From: Prorocentrum cordatum | Taxonomy: Eukaryota; Sar; Dinophyceae; Prorocentrales; Prorocentraceae | Length of the DNA: 22,500 nt | Direction: 5' to 3' | Assembly (NCBI GenBank): GCA_963575745.1 | Contig: CAUYUJ010014260.1 | Coordinates: forward strand, 1 to 22,500 | In this document: one piece after another, positions 9,785 to 17,330 of the stretch | Layout of the letters: the number at the start of each line of letters is the position of its first letter | Numbering within the stretch: position 1 is the stretch's first letter | The notes under the pieces: model-generated | What the model saw: only the letters and a program-made list of their open reading frames with translations | Database searches by the model: none | Told to the model about the DNA's origin: nothing | Program-made: the position numbers and the translations under genes

Positions 9785-10136
9785 CAGGGCAGGCACATTC
9801 ACGAAATCTTGGGGCAGTATTCAAAGTGTGATTGCATTCTCATATGGCGGAGCATGCTGCGCTCAGAGACTTCGACATCTTCGCGACCCAGAGTGATGCT
9901 GTAACAGCGATCGCCATGACTGGTAGGAAGGACCGGGGACAAGTCTGACGTATGACACATCAAGGGATGTCAGTTACACGTGCAGGAAAAAAGTCTGGCG
10001 AAGTGATATCAAAGTGGTGGAGGTAGGCACCGACGACAACCTCGCCGACGCATTAACCAAATGCGTCAGCAGCGATACGCTCGTTAAACACATGAGCGCC
10101 ACCAACCAAGCTGGTTTGCAAGGGGGACACAGGTAA
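9785..10136 (+). pseudogene. copia RNase H and polyprotein C-terminus, decayed
   Basis: FTKSWGSIQSVIAFSYGGAC (about 9795-9855) corresponds to the K-x-W-S-S-T-Q-x-x-I-A-L-S-S-x-E-A-E-Y box of copia RNase H, with the catalytic Glu lost. The last frame reads SDIKVVEVGTDDNLADALTK and then CVSSDTLVKHMSATNQAG, ending at TAA 10134-10136. The V-G-T-x-D-N-x-A-D-x-L-T-K signature is diagnostic of the copia C-terminus. RNase H removes the RNA template during cDNA synthesis. Confidence 0.9.
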
Positions 10137-10306
10137 ACACCCGTCACCAAATGCAAAGGCTCGTTGCAGCTGTTTGCGCCCCAATTTTAACCGTGCTGAT
10201 TACTTTTCTCTAATCCCTTGCTGGACTCATCAGCCGCCCTTACGTCGCGCAGCCGCGGGCCCGACTGGGCAGCCCAGCGGCGGAATTTGAGACGCCAGCT
10301 GTTACC

Positions 10307-11723
10307 ATGATGTGCGATGGTGGAGAAGTACCAGCGCACGGGCGCGCCCATGGAAATTCCGCGCTAAGACAAGCCTGGCGCAGGTTTGATGACCGAACAA
10401 ACATTCTCCTGGCGGTTGCCCATTTGCGCATTGCCCCCAGCATCGCTGCCATGAGGCACCCCAACAATATCCATCGTCAGCGGCACGAGTCAGAGACGCA
10501 CGCGGGGACGCTCGAGGCCAACGTCGACGCGCTAAACTGGTCCAAGACCGTCGAGGAGGAGAGGCGCTTGCTTTGGGCGCCGCAAGGTGGCCAGGAACAT
10601 GGCAGCGATCGTCGGGCTAGTACACCAGATCGGATACGTTGTCGCACAGCTACCCGCGCCGGCGCACTGGAGCACAAACGCCATTGTCACGTGCGCAGTG
10701 GGCGAGATCGAGCGCCGTGCGCACTCCGCACCCCACGGCTCGTTAACTGGCGCCCAGACCGCCGACCGCCCCGATGACGTCAGAACGCCGCCTCCGCCAA
10801 CGCCCCGCGCGCTGCCTGAGGCCAAGCCCGCGCGGGCAGCGGCGCCGCCGTTGCCGCCCGAGGACCACGGAAGCCGCGCCGTCATCTGGCGCGAGGCCTC
10901 CGCCCAAGGTCGCGCCTGAGGGACTCGCCGAGAAGTCGCAAACCTCGTCGAAGTCCGAGGGCCCGCTTGCCCAGCGAGCCAAGCCGTCGGAAGGCGGGGC
11001 CAAGCGGAGCCGCTCAGTTAACGAGATCTCTGACGAATACAGGCCCCGTTCTCGCGGCCGGCCACGCGGCGGCGGCGGCGCGGCCCGCGGCGAGGGCTTG
11101 CCGAAAGGACCCGACGTTGGGGGTCTACCAAGCGAGCCCAAGGCCCAGGTGGCAGCGGCGCCGCCTTTGGCGGACACGGTTCGGCCTCCTGCGCAGCCGC
11201 CGCCCCCGGAGACGTTTGCCAGCATCCGCGCTCGAGCTGTCGTCGACCGTCGCGAGCGCCCTCAGCTGCGCGCGGAGAGGGAAAAAGGCGAAGACGACCA
11301 TCAGCGCGACCCGATTTTCGTCGTTCCCCCACCGACTATGAGTGGCCCACCCAAGCCTTCCTCTCGTTCGGGAGGAGTTGCTCGGGCAAGTGGGCTGACA
11401 ACGACGCGTGGCGGGAAATCGCGGACCTTGCGGGGCAGGTCATCCCCGAGGATGATTGCAGGGACTACCGCTACAGCTTCCAATTCCGCTGTGGCGACGC
11501 GCGCAAGCCGCCGCCGTTGCCGCGTCCGCAGGGGCCAGAGGAATGGGGGGACGAACTACCTAGTACCGGCGCGACACGCACGACTCGCGGCCTGCCCAGG
11601 CCAGCCATTTGCAGGCCAAGTTGCCCCATAAACGTTCGTTTTCTATTCAGTTCGCGTCAGCTCGATGCGGCGTGCACCGAGCTGCGGCCTTTTTTTCCGG
11701 GCCCTCCACCAAAAAGTGCCTAA
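10307..11723 (+). pseudogene. Unidentified coding-like region with frame breaks
   Basis: Codon-like sequence continues across four frame segments: 10307 to about 10590 (starts MMCDGGEVPAHGRAHG), about 10587-10916, about 10918-11330 (Pro/Ala-rich, probably disordered) and about 11331-11723. The last contains DYEWPTQAFLSFGRSCSGKW and IPEDDCRDYRYSFQFRCGDA. Third positions are mostly G/C and the composition is normal outside the Pro-rich part. I know no family for it. It begins only about 170 bp after the copia stop codon, so it may be cargo of that element, a second element or a host gene. Frame changes could be mutations or unseen introns. Confidence 0.4.
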
Positions 11724-11917
11724 AACTCAAATGCTCGCCCAAACATCACCAGACATGCAAGGGAAGACGAGTTACTCGTCATGTTTGGGACGACGTTTGG
11801 CGTGCAGTGGGCAGGTTGCCCAATGGTGTTCCCGAGCAAAGTTGTATATGAGGAAACTCATCGTAACAAAGGTGAACTAAGCACTGGCACCTGCAGCATG
11901 CGGATCGCAAAGGAAGA

Positions 11918-12619
11918 ATGTGCCAAGTTCTGCATCAATTTTCTTGTCGGGCTCGTCATTTACAATGGGCAGCGCGCGGCGCCCGAGCAGTTATGCAGGG
12001 ACGGATGGAGAGCGCCGCGCTCAGCCCCCGGGGTCTGTTGGTATCAGACCAAGTTGAAATGTCGTTATCCGCCACCCATCGGGTGGTTCACAACGGTGAG
12101 GAGTCGTGCCCGATCGCAGATATTCGCCACCGGTCCACGCACCGCAAAGAAACAGTGTGTTGGCAGGCTTGGTCGCCAGCCATTGACTTCGAGTTGCGGG
12201 TTGAACGAGGTCGGTGGGTCGCAGACCTGTGCACGGGCATTGATTTACTCTGCGTGCGGGAGTTTGACCCTGCGTCCCCAAGTTACCTTCGCAACCCAAG
12301 CCGTATTTTCTGGGAGGCGATGGGTCGTTTTCGCAACATTGTGGAATCCAGTGTTAAATGCATCAGGCAGGACGATTCCGGGTGCTGGTTAGATGGCAAT
12401 GAGCACGACATGGCCTGGAGGTCGAAAGTTCTCTGCGATGCGATCAATGCGACGAGCCGTTACCCAGCTGTTCGCTCCGACCACATTCCAGAGCAGGCGC
12501 GCTACCAGGGAGGTCAGGCTGCCACGCTGGCCAGGTCGGTTAGCCGCTTTCTCTGCCGTTTGGTGATATTGTATGTCCTTTATCTTCTCTCCCCCATTAC
12601 CTATCACTGGAGATGTTAG
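11918..12619 (+). CDS. Hypothetical protein with hydrophobic C-terminus
   Basis: A 233-codon uninterrupted + frame with balanced composition includes FWEAMGRFRNIVESS, CWLDGNEHDMAW and SDHIPEQARYQGGQ. No motif I recognise is present. About residues 211-228 (LVILYVLYLLSPITY) are strongly hydrophobic and lie close to the C-terminus, as in tail-anchored membrane proteins. The start is uncertain: ATG 11918 is the first in frame, with others nearby. A frame this long is unlikely by chance at this base composition but not impossible. It sits between the coding-like region ending at 11723 and the right direct repeat at 12867, and could be part of the same unit. Confidence 0.35.
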   Translation: MCQVLHQFSCRARHLQWAARGARAVMQGRMESAALSPRGLLVSDQVEMSLSATHRVVHNGEESCPIADIRHRSTHRKETVCWQAWSPAIDFELRVERGRWVADLCTGIDLLCVREFDPASPSYLRNPSRIFWEAMGRFRNIVESSVKCIRQDDSGCWLDGNEHDMAWRSKVLCDAINATSRYPAVRSDHIPEQARYQGGQAATLARSVSRFLCRLVILYVLYLLSPITYHWRC

Positions 12620-12640
12620 CAAAGTTGCGCTTTTTTTGCG

Positions 12641-12866
12641 ATGCGGCACATAAACGCGCACCGCGCGTTAGGAGGCCCCTGCACGTTTGCGCCAATTCTT
12701 TGGCGCCTTCTGCTTGTGCAGGTTTGCGTGCTACTAATGGTGCAGACTCCTTCAGCTGAGTTGGAGACTCGGCAAACCGTCCACTTGAGGTTGTTAGCCC
12801 TCGTTCGGTTCGTTTTATACATGTTTTTCACCTGTCGCACTCGTCGGCCATATTGGCCGAGGGGGG
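12641..12866. other. Spacer before right direct repeat; only a weak open frame
   Basis: A + frame beginning at 12641 is open for 130 codons and is rich in Leu/Val/Arg. Its second half is the direct repeat itself, so I do not call it a gene. A short perfect palindrome (CGGCCA, TAT, TGGCCG) lies at 12845-12859. Confidence 0.4.
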
Positions 12867-13005
12867 TTTTCGAACGTGACCTATGCGAGTGGGTGAGGAG
12901 CATATTGGCGCACTTACGTCGAACCGCCGTCGTTACCGGCACTGTTTGGCTCAAGCATTCGATCCGCGGAGCAGTCGTTTTTCCGCCCACGGTTGACAAT
13001 TTCAA
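12867..13005. repeat. Right copy of diverged ~135-bp direct repeat
   Basis: This is the same-orientation partner of 3520-3651. It contains TTTGGCTCAAG at 12945-12955, identical to the 3' end of the dinoflagellate spliced leader; the left copy has TTTGCCTTAAG. A GAG array starts shortly after it, whereas a GAG array ends just before the left copy. It could be a decayed 3' LTR or a dispersed repeat carrying a spliced-leader relic. Confidence 0.65.
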
Positions 13006-13035
13006 ATCATTACCAAGCAAATCTTCCTCGTGAAT

Positions 13036-13172
13036 TTGAAGGAGGAGGCGCAGGAGCAGGAGGAGGAAGAGGAGGAGGAGGGAGAGGGAGAAGGAGAATG
13101 AAGAGGATCAGGGCCGAACAGGAATGATGAGGGATTGAAGAGGAGGAGAAGCAGGAGGAGGAGGAGGAGGAT
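13036..13172. repeat. GAG/GGA purine array
   Basis: Impure GAG/GGA triplets lie on the + strand immediately 3' of the right direct repeat. Arg/Glu-rich frames here are repeat artefacts. Confidence 0.9.
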
Positions 13173-13351
13173 AATTGCGGGCGGCCGAAAGAATCTCCAG
13201 GCTGAAAGGCTGGCGCCACCTGAGCAGCGCGTGGAACATGGAGGTCGGCCCCGCCTACGAGGAGAAGCGCCGCGATTGCCGATCACATCTCAGCCACGCG
13301 ATCTCTGGAAGTCGTTGCTACCTGTGCTTTCTGCGATGGCCAAGGATTTCC

Positions 13352-13440
13352 TGGGTCGGCGCTGGATCCCCCATACCCCCCCTGCCTGGGCGGCGCCTCT
13401 GGCGCCGCCCCCGGCCTTCCTGGGGCCCAGCGCCGACCCA
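13352..13440. repeat. Nested perfect hairpin, 14-bp outer and 10-bp inner stem
   Basis: TGGGTCGGCGCTGG (13352-13365) pairs exactly with CCAGCGCCGACCCA (13427-13440). Inside it, GGGCGGCGCC (13388-13397) pairs exactly with GGCGCCGCCC (13401-13410) across a 3-nt loop. The 89-nt unit is GC-rich and could fold as RNA or DNA. It could be a miniature inverted-repeat element, a structured RNA or an RNA processing hairpin. No flanking duplication was seen. Confidence 0.75.
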
Positions 13441-13793
13441 AGCCATCTTGAAGCTTACGTATGTTTCTGTCAGCGTATGTTCTTCTTTGAGAAGGGGGCA
13501 CTGTGGCATCCATGGATTGGCGAGAGACCAGGCATCGACAAGTCGCGTCGACATCATCAAATAGCCCTTTTCCTGGCGGGAGCCCGCTAACGATCTGGAC
13601 GGGAGTGAGGAGGGAGGAGAGCGAGGGGCAGGGAGGCAAGCTAGGTGTGCTCGTGCCGTATCTGACATCCGACCCCCCCCCAAATCATCCCTTCCCAGTG
13701 TGCTGAACTTGGTCAATCCGCCGACGGGAGCCATGACAGACCCCAACGTGCATTGCGGAACTAGAAACGGGGAGTTGAGCACATGGAGAAGGA
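13441..13793. other. Spacer; no gene seen
   Basis: This is ordinary-complexity sequence with a C-run at 13672-13681. Short frames occur on both strands without recognisable motifs. The 205-codon - strand frame (13318-13935) crosses the hairpin and the purine-rich block and is Leu/Pro/Ser-rich, so I regard it as spurious. Confidence 0.5.
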
Positions 13794-14096
13794 ATGGCAG
13801 ATGAGCAAGAATCTGAGCTGGAGGAGAAAAGAGGAGGACGAGTGGGAGCAGCATCAGCAGTAGTGGGTGCAGGAGGATCGGGAGGAGCAGGAGGACCATG
13901 GGAAGACGGAGGAGAGGAACGGCGTGGGGCGACAACGGCGAGGAAGTCTTCGGATTCAGAAGTGAGGCCCACGCTTGGGCGAGAGCGCCGTCCTGACACA
14001 GCAGGAGCAGAGAGCCGATGTTTCAAAGAGGCCAACGCTGAAGCTTCAGCACAATTTGTGAAATCCCGAGGACAGTCCGAGTGGAAAGAGCAAGGT
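13794..14096 (+). CDS. Possible first exon of an unknown acidic protein
   Basis: ATG at 13794 in a purine-rich context (AAGGAATGGC) opens MADEQESELEEKRGG and an Ala/Gly/Glu-rich frame. At about 14096 the sequence CAAG/GTAACA is a good match to a GT splice donor, after which the frame enters AT-rich sequence unlike coding DNA. If real, this is an exon of roughly 100 codons. The Glu/Gly/Ala bias may simply reflect degenerate GAG repeat. No acceptor or second exon was identified; the LINE fragment follows. Confidence 0.2.
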
Positions 14097-14121
14097 AACA
14101 AACCGTGTGGTGAACATGTCC

Positions 14122-14186
14122 ATTTGTTAGATAGAGATGTGTATAATTTTCATATCTATGTATATACATATACAAATACACATCTG
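14122..14186. repeat. AT-rich TATATG/TACATA tract
   Basis: A short AT-rich island with ATGTATATACATATACA-type alternation stands out from the GC-rich surroundings. It lies just 5' of where LINE-derived coding sequence begins, so it may be a target-site feature or the tail of an earlier insertion. Confidence 0.6.
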
Positions 14187-14336
14187 GCACCACCGAGGTT
14201 GTTCGCAATATCTCATCTTATGCAGTCTGGAAAAAATTGAAGATGGTACCGCCTTCCCTGGACATACAGATCGTGCGCATCAAGCGATTGCAACGCGTTG
14301 CACGCGAACCTGACCATCACGCTCAATTGCTAGCCC

Positions 14337-15090
14337 GTGTTTTTTGGCAAACCATTCTGCGAGTCCACGACGACGTTGGACTTCCCCTGGGCCCCTGTGC
14401 ACACAGCCTCTACATACAACGCTCGTGGCTCCCCAGATGGTAACGGCCCCACACATATGACCAATCCTTGGCGCAAGCAGTTCTTTGATGACATGAAGTT
14501 GCTGAATGTATTTGCAGACGGACGAGCATGCCTAGACGTCATTGGCGACGATCTGCTCGACATTTTTCGACCGACACCTGGTCGAGACGTGTTTATCAAA
14601 CCAACGATTGCACGTGTACGAAAGTGGTGGATTGCACAGCCCGTCCCACCACCCCGCAGTGCTCCAGATGCAACAGTCGCCTGGAGTAGCCCCCATACGT
14701 GTGGCCTTCTATGTGCGCATGGAGCGTTCTGCCTGTTCACGGCCGAAACAAAACAAGCGCTCCGAGTACACCAAACGATGAGTGGGGAGGGTGGCGAACA
14801 CGGCCGAATATGCGAACATACGAGATTCACGATTACGAACCAATGCCCTAACTGCCGATCGACCTTCGCGAGCCCACAGACTGCGATCAATCATCTTGCT
14901 GCTGCTTATCGTTCTGGGCGATGCCAAAAACACCGCTCTGTTTACAACTTCGAGGTGAACGATCCTCCGCATCTGTTTTGCCCAAGTGACGTATGCGAGC
15001 TCACCTTCGCTACCCTCGGCGAGTTGCAAGCTCACGCTGCGACAGAGCACCTTCCCGAACCTCGCCCGCATGTCGTGGATGAGCTCATTG
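14337..15090 (+). pseudogene. LINE C-terminal zinc-finger region
   Basis: This is one continuous + frame. Counting from the codon at 14337, three clusters are seen: C-x3-C-x5-C-x12-H (residues 122-145), C-x2-C-x12-H-x9-C (170-196, CPNCRSTFASPQTAINH) and C-x4-C-x12-H-x4-H (215-237, CPSDVCELTFATLGELQAH). The last fits the C2H2 zinc-finger consensus. Such fingers in non-LTR elements are thought to help bind RNA or target DNA. All zinc ligands of the last two clusters are intact, which implies a fairly recent insertion compared with the copia relic. There is no real start at 14337; the frame is entered by a frameshift from 14237. Confidence 0.7.
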
Positions 15091-15828
15091 CCCAACGCTG
15101 GAGAGCACGCAGGCGCAGCCGCGGCAGATGCGGCACAGCCTGCTCACAAGTCCCGACGCCGCCAGCCCACCGGCCGTGGAAACCAACAGAGTGGGTCGAA
15201 GTCCAAGCTGGTGGACCTGCAGTCGCTCGACTTGGAGGAGATGGAACTGAAAGATATTCAGCGCATGTTCCCCATTGTCACGAAGCTACGATTCAACGTT
15301 GCGATGAGGCAGCGCCAGACCGACGCCATACTGATCAAGACGTACCTCGTCTCACCTGGCACGAAAAGCGTCGTGGCGATCCGAACTCGTGTTCGCGCAT
15401 GGGTAAAAAGAGCCGAAGAGATACGAAGTACGACGACGGCACCACAGATCGATGCGGAGATGGCGAAGATCGGCACGATCAGCACCGCAGCCTTCGCAGG
15501 TCTGCTCGAAGGTCTCCATCAGGAAGGCGCGTCCGTCGGCGGCCTCAACCAGCAGAACCTGACAGCGCTGGGCGAGAAGCTGAAGACCATGGACATCAAG
15601 CAGGTCGTCGAGCTCGCCCCGCTCGTGAAGGCCAGCGACGCGCACGACGCCGCGCAGTGCAAGCTTCAGATCAGCCTCAACCCCAAGAGCGACGTCGACC
15701 TCAGCGTGATTCACGAATCATTCATCCAGACGGGAGCGATCTACAAGCCAGGTCAGGGACCGATGGTGCACATGGAGAGGATCCTTCACACGAAGCTGAC
15801 GCAGTTAGAGGACGTGACCATGGGATAG
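15091..15828 (+). pseudogene. LINE terminal domain, second frame
   Basis: The + frame ending at TAG 15826-15828 is clearly coding in character from about 15085. It reads SKSKLVDLQSLDLEEMELKD near the start, has a basic helix with MRQRQTDAILIKTYLV, and ends with SDVDLSVIHESFIQTGAIYK and then MERILHTKLTQLED. Charged, helical, G/C-ending codons persist for about 245 codons without a stop. It follows the finger region after a +1 frameshift, so both were probably once a single ORF. An alternative is a host gene exon next to the LINE; I judge that less likely. Confidence 0.6.
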
Positions 15829-16682
15829 ATTTCTACGCTTTCAACTGGGCAAGACATAGTTGTGCGCAATGGGACACTTGTATCCCGAAGAATACTGTGA
15901 CGACGGGCAAGGGGAGCCTCTCGCCTGCTTCTGGGTATGCGCCAACTCCTACGCCAACTGTTCAGGGCATGGAGAGCCCACCACACGCATCTACGAATGC
16001 GCCTCCTTCGACGCCAGCGGTTCAGGGCATGGGGTGCCCACCTTCTGCATCACAGAGTGCGCCTACGCCATCAGTTGTTCAGGGCCTGGAGAGCCCACCC
16101 TCTGCTTCACAGAGTGCGCCTACTTCAGTTGTTCAGGGTATGGAGAGCCCACCTCTTGCATCACAGAGTATTCCGACTTCTACGCCAACAGTTCAGGGCA
16201 TGGGAGGCCCACCTCAAGCATCGCAGAGTGCACCCACCTTTATTGCAGTCGTTCAGGGCATGGACTGCCCACCTATTGCATCTACGAGTGCGCCCTCAGC
16301 AGTGGTTCAGGGCATGGGAAGCTCACATCGAACACCTACGAGGGCTACCCCTTCACGTACCCGTACTGAGATGTGGACAGCTTCGCTGTTAGCACACGCC
16401 CGCGCCCTTGCCCAGGCTGGAAAGCAGAGCCGCTCTGAGGACCCTGAGCCTAGCCTGCCCAGCGCCCCTGAACCCCCTACCTCGTCCTCCGAGCCTCCTC
16501 TTCCTCCTCCTCCTCCTCCTAAGAGGCCCCGCAGGCCTGCCGTCCCACCGCCAGCTCGCACTACTTCTACTCACAATTCCCGTGGCTCGTCTTTTCCTCC
16601 CACTGCTGCCAGACAAAGCACAGGTGGTGATTCAAGGACGATGGATGCCATCATGAGACTTGTAGGAACGAGCAGGCGCTAA
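15829..16682 (+). CDS. Repetitive Pro/Ser-rich open frame after the LINE
   Basis: In the frame of the finger region the sequence is open to TAA at 16680-16682. It reads SLSPASGYAPTPTPTVQG, then about seven repeats of the type VQGMESPPxASQSAPTP, then EMWTASLLAHARALAQAGKQ, a Pro run, a basic PPPPKRPRRPAVPP that resembles a nuclear localisation signal, and ends DAIMRLVGTSRR. It could be a disordered C-terminal extension of the LINE protein joined by frameshift, an independent ORF beginning at a Met in the repeat, or 3' untranslated sequence that happens to be open. No homologous family is known to me. Confidence 0.4.
15961..16330 (+). repeat. Seven-unit minisatellite with frame-preserving period
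   Basis: The core TTCAGGGCATGGAGAGCCC recurs at 15961, 16021, 16078, 16132, 16192, 16252 and 16306, giving spacings of 60, 57, 54, 60, 60 and 54 bp. Every spacing is a multiple of three. Units differ by point changes and by whole-codon insertions or deletions in the segment between cores. All three + frames are open through the array. Confidence 0.9.
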
Positions 16683-16905
16683 GACCTGCGTTTCGTTTCC
16701 TGTCAGTGTGTGACCGTGTGGTTTATTTTCGGGTGTAGCCCGATCCTAGAGGCACTCAGCGTCTGAGACATCCGTACTGCTGCCTCCGAGGGGTCCGATC
16801 CGATCATATACAAATACAAATACCTATATAGACCTATATATACATATGTATTTTATATATATACATATAATAATAATAATAATAATATATATATATATAC
16901 AAAAA
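16683..16905. repeat. Post-ORF sequence and AT-rich tail with ATT and TA repeats
   Basis: After the stop at 16682 come about 120 bp of ordinary sequence, then an AT-rich domain (about 16805-16905). That domain holds CAAATA words, TATATA stretches, six AAT triplets near 16868-16887, a TA run and an A-run at 16902-16909. It may be the 3' tail of the LINE, since many LINEs end in simple repeats or A-runs. Confidence 0.7.
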
Positions 16906-16989
16906 AAAATGAAACAAGTTGCCCCGATCGGACAGGATCTGGAGAGAGATCATAATATTCTTGCGAAGGCCTTCTGGCCGGTGCCGCCC

Positions 16990-17330
16990 ACCCTGAAGGC
17001 GTGACCCCCCCCCCGGGAACCCCCGTTGGCGCTCCCCCACGGGATCCCTGCCGGGACCCCACGGGGGAGCGGCATTCTGACCCAGAACCATTTCCCCCAC
17101 CACAGGCGGGACCTCCACCGGGACCCTCGCTAGCCCCCCCGGAGGAGGTGGTCCCCTCGTTTTCGTGTCTACAGGGGGGACCCCCCCCCCGCGGGACCCG
17201 CCAGCGACCCCGGGAGGCCGCAATCTGACCGGGGACCCCTCCCCCGACCCCCCGCCCCCCAGTACCCCCCGCTCCTTCCTGTAACCCCCCTACCCCCCTC
17301 CCTGTTCCCCCCCTCCCCGCCAGGGACGGG
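16990..17330. repeat. C-tract cluster / GGGACCC minisatellite
   Basis: Degenerate GGGACCC and CCCCCGGGA words are followed (17228-17320) by closely spaced runs of four to eight C. The - strand therefore has many G-runs able to form G-quadruplexes, and the + strand could form i-motifs. Pro/Gly-rich open frames here are artefacts. Confidence 0.85.

Larger units (their letters stand above)
3926..10136 (+). mobile_element. Decayed Ty1/copia LTR retrotransposon
   Basis: A full copia-type order can be read on the + strand: gag (about 4170-5014), CCHC zinc knuckle (5549-5593), aspartic-protease region (about 6030-6235), integrase core (about 6890-7085), reverse transcriptase (about 8965-9660) and RNase H (about 9785-10136). 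The order integrase before reverse transcriptase defines copia rather than gypsy. The polyprotein would be about 2,000 codons but shifts frame many times and has numerous stops, so it is a pseudo-element. Two GA arrays have expanded inside it. No clean LTR pair was found; the direct repeats at 3520 and 12867 are candidates, but the right one lies 2.7 kb beyond the last codon. Motif matches rely on my memory of dinoflagellate copia proteins. Confidence 0.9.
14237..15828 (+). mobile_element. 5'-truncated non-LTR (LINE) retrotransposon, C-terminal part
   Basis: The segment starts in sequence resembling the region after the reverse transcriptase thumb (SLDIQIVRIKRLQRVAREPD, then HHAQLLARVFWQTI). 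It passes to NPWRKQFFDDMKLLN, to Cys/His finger clusters, and ends in an alpha-helical-looking domain terminating at the TAG 15826-15828. Frames switch at about 14340-14450 and at about 15085-15110, so the ORF is broken. No RT catalytic box is visible upstream, as expected for a LINE truncated during target-primed reverse transcription. The family assignment rests on remembered dinoflagellate LINE C-termini and is less secure than the copia call. Confidence 0.65.

Noticed and set aside
10160-10300. Start of a 3' LTR directly after the copia stop codon
   Set aside because: Only a 9-base word (CCGTCACCA) is shared with 3938-3946; no longer similarity to the region upstream of the possible primer-binding site.
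12842-12862. Second spliced-leader-like sequence around CGGCCATATTGGCCG
   Set aside because: It needs an inserted base and several mismatches, and is better explained as a short palindrome.
15860-16392. Two further open frames through the seven-unit array (Cys/Gly/Tyr-rich and Arg/His-rich)
   Set aside because: The repeat unit lacks stops in all frames; only the Pro/Ser frame continues into a plausible non-repetitive end.
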